A stretch of 8,371 bases of DNA, taken from the NCBI GenBank assembly GCA_005788935.1, contig SYAK01000274.1, positions 1-8,371 of the forward strand, written 5' to 3'. Made by a program: the position numbers and the translations under genes. Positions 6,358-8,371 of this stretch are shown here, in pieces. A model generated the notes under the pieces. The model saw only the letters and a list, made by a program, of their open reading frames with translations, searched no databases and was not told where the DNA came from. Numbering within the stretch: the first letter of the stretch is position 1; each line of letters opens with the position of its first letter. This DNA comes from Pseudomonadota bacterium (lineage in GTDB: Bacteria; Myxococcota; UBA9042; PHBI01).

Positions 6358-7341
6358 ATGCAGATTTACCTGAAAGCCATGTCGCGATACGCCGACTTCT
6401 CGGGTCGCACGAGTCGAGCCGACTTCATGGGATTCCTGAAGTGGCACATCATCCTGCTCTTCGGGACGATGCTCCTGATGTTTCTCCGAATGCCCTTTAT
6501 CTCAATCCTGTACATGCTCGGCACTACGGTTCCGGTGCTCGCCATCTTCGCCCGGAGAGCGCACGACCTGGGAATGCCCGCCGTCATCGGCCTGATTCCG
6601 CTGGTCAACCTCCTCCTCCTCGTGAAGGAGGGTGAGGCCGGCCCCAACGCATACGGGCCCGATCCGCTCGGTGGCACTCCCGCGAGCGCGCCGCCCGCCT
6701 CGCCGCCCGCCTCGGGGCTCGCTGCCGGCCTTGAAAGCCTCGCCGCACAGATCCGCTCGCGCCTCGAACCAAAGGCGGTCGCGTCGGCCCCGGCCCCGGC
6801 CAGCCCTTCGCCGAGGGTCGCGCTGCCCGCAGCTCCGGCCGCGCTCCGCCTCTCGCTCGCCAAGCCCGGACAGACGGACAACGTCTACCGGGTGGCCTAC
6901 GCCGGCACCGAGGCCGGGCCCTACACCGTCGAGCAGCTGCGACACATGGCCACCTCGGGCGAGGTGACAAGCGGCAGCATGCTCCGCGCTCCCAGTGAGG
7001 CCCGCTGGATGCCTGCGCTGCAGGTCGCTGGCGTCTCGGCCCTCTTCGCCGCGACTGCGGTCGACGGAGTGCCGCTCGAGGTCGCGGATGCGGGTAGCGG
7101 CTTCGCAGAGGCCGTCGGCCACGCTGCCGGCGAATTCGCGGGTACCGCTGTCGACGCGGTCAATCTGGCGTCCTCCCTCTCGGACGCAGCCGACACAGCC
7201 TCGGCGGTCAGCGACGCAGCTGACACGGCGTCCTCCGTGGCGGACACGGTCTCGACGGTCAGCGACGTGGCTGACACGGCGTCCTCCGTAGCCGACGCGG
7301 GCAGCAAGATCGGGAGCCTGCTCAGCTGGTTCGGGGGCTGA
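6358..7341 (+). CDS. DUF805 - GYF_2 domain membrane protein with C-terminal 17-residue repeats
   Basis: 327 residues, three parts. Residues 5-105 are a DUF805 membrane domain: FSGRTSRADFMGF (14-26), two to three hydrophobic helices (about 30-65 and 75-90), the signature ARRAHDLGMPA (65-75) and GPNAYGPDPLG (95-105). Residues 106-170 form an Ala/Pro/Ser-rich linker. Residues 176-230 are a GYF_2 (DUF4339) domain: VYRVAYAGTEAGPYTVEQL, then SGEVTSGSMLR and ARWMPA; such domains are thought to bind proline-rich peptides or partner proteins. Residues 231-327 are Ala/Ser/Asp/Thr-rich, with SDAADTASSV-type repeats (274-316) ending IGSLLSWFGG, probably an amphipathic helix. AGGAG (6348-6352) lies 5 nt before the ATG. 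As last gene of the ter unit it may be a membrane adaptor for TerC or the TerD proteins; that role is inferred from location only. Confidence 0.88.
   Translation: MQIYLKAMSRYADFSGRTSRADFMGFLKWHIILLFGTMLLMFLRMPFISILYMLGTTVPVLAIFARRAHDLGMPAVIGLIPLVNLLLLVKEGEAGPNAYGPDPLGGTPASAPPASPPASGLAAGLESLAAQIRSRLEPKAVASAPAPASPSPRVALPAAPAALRLSLAKPGQTDNVYRVAYAGTEAGPYTVEQLRHMATSGEVTSGSMLRAPSEARWMPALQVAGVSALFAATAVDGVPLEVADAGSGFAEAVGHAAGEFAGTAVDAVNLASSLSDAADTASAVSDAADTASSVADTVSTVSDVADTASSVADAGSKIGSLLSWFGG
7201..7296 (+). repeat. Two-copy 51-bp coding tandem repeat
   Basis: Copy one, 7201-7245, and copy two, 7252-7296, are nearly identical over 45 bases and lie at a 51-bp period (17 codons). They encode SAVSDAADTASSVAD and STVSDVADTASSVAD. 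A degenerate earlier unit (SSLSDAADTA) precedes them. Because the DNA as well as the protein is conserved, the duplication is probably recent and could vary in copy number. Confidence 0.75.
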
Positions 7342-7460
7342 AGGCGCGGCGGGCCATGCACGCGGTCGGGCGACGCAACCAGAGGACCGTCGTCTGGGCC
7401 GCGTGGGTGTCGTGCCTGCCACCGCTCGGGTGGATGCGTCGTTCACGCCCCTCATCCGTG

Positions 7461-7492
7461 TGGGGTTCAAGGCGCTCGCGAGCGCAGCCCCA
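7461..7492 (+). terminator. Strong stem-loop, possible transcription end of the ter unit
   Basis: The 14-bp perfect palindrome GCGCTCGCGAGCGC (7472-7485) is enclosed by TGGGGTT (7461-7467) and AGCCCCA (7486-7492), which pair with one G-T wobble; CAAG and possibly more bulge on the left side. The structure is GC-rich and stable, but what follows is TTGCAACC, not a T-run, so intrinsic termination is uncertain. It lies 120 nt after the DUF805-GYF stop. Confidence 0.35.
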
Positions 7493-7516
7493 TTGCAACC
7501 GTTTGCCGGGGCCTCC

Positions 7517-7570
7517 TGTCAAGTTCTCAGACATGGCAGGACTTGACACGGGAACGCGCTTTGGTGTTAC
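7517..7570 (+). promoter_or_regulatory. Candidate promoter with overlapping operator-like inverted repeat
   Basis: TGTCAAGT (7517-7524) and ACTTGACA (7541-7548) are perfect eight-base inverted arms with a 16-bp spacer. The right arm contains a perfect -35 TTGACA (7543-7548). After 16 bp comes TGTTAC (7565-7570), only a 3/6 match to a -10. A regulator binding the arms would cover the -35. Transcription would start near 7577, giving a leader of about 105 nt for the gene at 7682. Confidence 0.4.
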
Positions 7571-7681
7571 CTAAACCCACGAGTCAGCGTCCAGGCGCTT
7601 GTCGGGCCGTGCTGGGCCGTCGAGAGTACCGGCGGAGACCATCGCCCGCAGTCTCATCAACTTCTTCGGACCGGAACGACC

Positions 7682-8371
7682 ATGAAGACCCAGTTCGCAT
7701 CCAAGACGCGTCTGTTCTCTGCCCTGCTCATGGGCAGCGCCCTCCTCCTCGCCGGTGCTCGCGCCTCCGCGAGCGTCGACATCGCCCCCGAGGTGAAGGA
7801 GGCCGAGCTGCACGAGCGCTGTGACCTCCGCCCGGACCAGGTCGACGACGAGCAGATGCAGCGCGACTGCGCCGTGACCTGCCTGACCGCCGCCCAGGTC
7901 GCCTCGGCCAAGGCTGTCGAGTTCCACGATCGCTCGCAGATGGCCTACCTCGGGGGCCTCGTCGTCGCCCTCATCGTCGCGGCCTTCGCGGCCGTGATCC
8001 TCATGCGCAAGGCGGGCCGCGACGCGTGGACCGGCTCGAAGCTCAACATCGCGCTGCTTGTCACGGTGCTGTTGAGCTTCGGGATCGGCTCGGGCGCCGC
8101 GCTCGGGCTCCACAACGCGCTCGCGTGGAGCCACGGGCAGAACCTGTACAAGGACGCGCTGCTCTTCACGCGCGCTGGCAAGACCGGCGAGTCCGGCCTG
8201 AACAACCTCTCGTGCCGCGACCCGAAGATCAAGCAGCGCATCGACGCCGACCTCGCCAGCTCGACGAGCGGCTCGCCGAAGGGCACCGTCACCGCCATCG
8301 GCAGCTACACGGGCATCGTCAAGCACTTTGCGCCCGCCAAGGAGCTGCAGGCCGCCCAGCTCGACGAGCGC
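7682..8371 (+). CDS. Unrecognised signal-peptide and membrane protein, C-terminus beyond the window
   Basis: 230 residues are visible and the frame is still open at the edge. The start MKTQFASKTRLFSALLMG leads a typical signal peptide, hydrophobic to about residue 27, with ARASA-S as the likely cleavage site (26-31). The mature part has an acidic segment with three cysteines (C47, C63, C67; RDCAVTC), then a hydrophobic helix at 89-108, a short basic loop (RKAGRDAWTGSK), a second helix at about 121-143, and a soluble tail with a fourth cysteine (C178). I do not recognise a family and name no function. The odd Cys pairing before the first helix suggests a disulphide or metal site outside the cytoplasm. 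The ATG has only a weak purine stretch (CGGAAC, 7672-7677) upstream. It follows a long gap with its own candidate promoter, so it is probably not part of the ter unit. Confidence 0.8.
   Translation, partial: MKTQFASKTRLFSALLMGSALLLAGARASASVDIAPEVKEAELHERCDLRPDQVDDEQMQRDCAVTCLTAAQVASAKAVEFHDRSQMAYLGGLVVALIVAAFAAVILMRKAGRDAWTGSKLNIALLVTVLLSFGIGSGAALGLHNALAWSHGQNLYKDALLFTRAGKTGESGLNNLSCRDPKIKQRIDADLASSTSGSPKGTVTAIGSYTGIVKHFAPAKELQAAQLDER

Larger units (their letters stand above)
7342..7681. other. 340-bp intergenic region without a supported gene
   Basis: No convincing coding sequence lies here; the short open frames on both strands have Arg/Pro/Ser-rich compositions typical of GC-rich noise and lack a Shine-Dalgarno. 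It holds a strong stem-loop (7461-7492), an inverted repeat with a -35-like box (7517-7548) and the leader of the 7682 gene. The length and content suggest that the ter unit ends at 7341 and a separate transcription unit starts here. No tRNA or other RNA gene was recognised. Confidence 0.6.

Noticed and set aside
5701..6447. A 248-codon minus-strand open frame opposite the terZ-like gene
   Set aside because: It is a shadow of the terZ-like reading frame, with no recognisable domain.
7356..7574. A 72-codon plus-strand open frame in the gap after the DUF805-GYF gene
   Set aside because: No ribosome site, an Arg/Ser/Pro-rich composition, and it runs across the stem-loop and the inverted repeat that look like regulatory DNA.
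7571..8326. A 251-codon minus-strand open frame opposite the last gene
   Set aside because: Arg/Ala/Gly/Val-rich shadow; the plus strand has a clear signal peptide and two membrane helices.
1..8371. CRISPR arrays, tRNA/rRNA genes, insertion sequences, phage attachment sites
   Set aside because: No regularly spaced repeats, cloverleaf or ribosomal sequence, transposase motifs or terminal inverted repeats were seen.

Overview
The window reads as a GC-rich (estimated by eye at roughly 65-70%) chromosomal segment from a Gram-negative bacterium, most likely a myxobacterium or relative (Myxococcota). The best pointer is the left-hand kinase: it joins a Ser/Thr kinase, one transmembrane helix, a Myxococcus-type cysteine-rich repeat (CGDGxLDPGEDCDDGN) and a formylglycine-generating-enzyme-like (FGE/SUMF1) domain. 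That architecture and that repeat are characteristic of myxobacterial proteomes. The assignment is an inference from domain content, not from a marker gene.

Layout. Minus strand: 1-147 is the N-terminus of an acyl-CoA (propionyl-CoA type) carboxylase carboxyltransferase subunit, cut by the window edge. 273-3443 is the large receptor-like Ser/Thr kinase. Positions 3444-3679 form a divergent intergenic region with a good sigma-70-like promoter reading right and a weaker candidate reading left. Plus strand: terD (3680-4261), terC (4451-5614), a terZ-like TerD paralogue (5698-6267) and a DUF805-GYF_2 membrane protein with a C-terminal 17-residue repeat (6358-7341). A 340-bp non-coding stretch follows, with a strong stem-loop and an inverted repeat overlapping a -35-like box. 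The last gene, 7682 to the window end, encodes an unrecognised signal-peptide/membrane protein and is cut off.

Functional reading. The four plus-strand genes 3680-7341 look like one transcription unit and form a compact tellurium-resistance-type (Ter) stress module: two calcium-binding TerD-family proteins around a TerC membrane protein, followed by a membrane adaptor. The usual partners TerA, TerB, TerF and TerY are not in view. The divergent kinase, with its kinase domain predicted in the cytoplasm and its Cys-rich/FGE-like sensor in the periplasm, is a plausible signal input. That link is inferred from position and from the known association of Ter genes with kinases. Two hairpins immediately before the GTG start of terC may be a cis-acting leader, but they do not match the yybP-ykoY manganese riboswitch that precedes terC homologues elsewhere.
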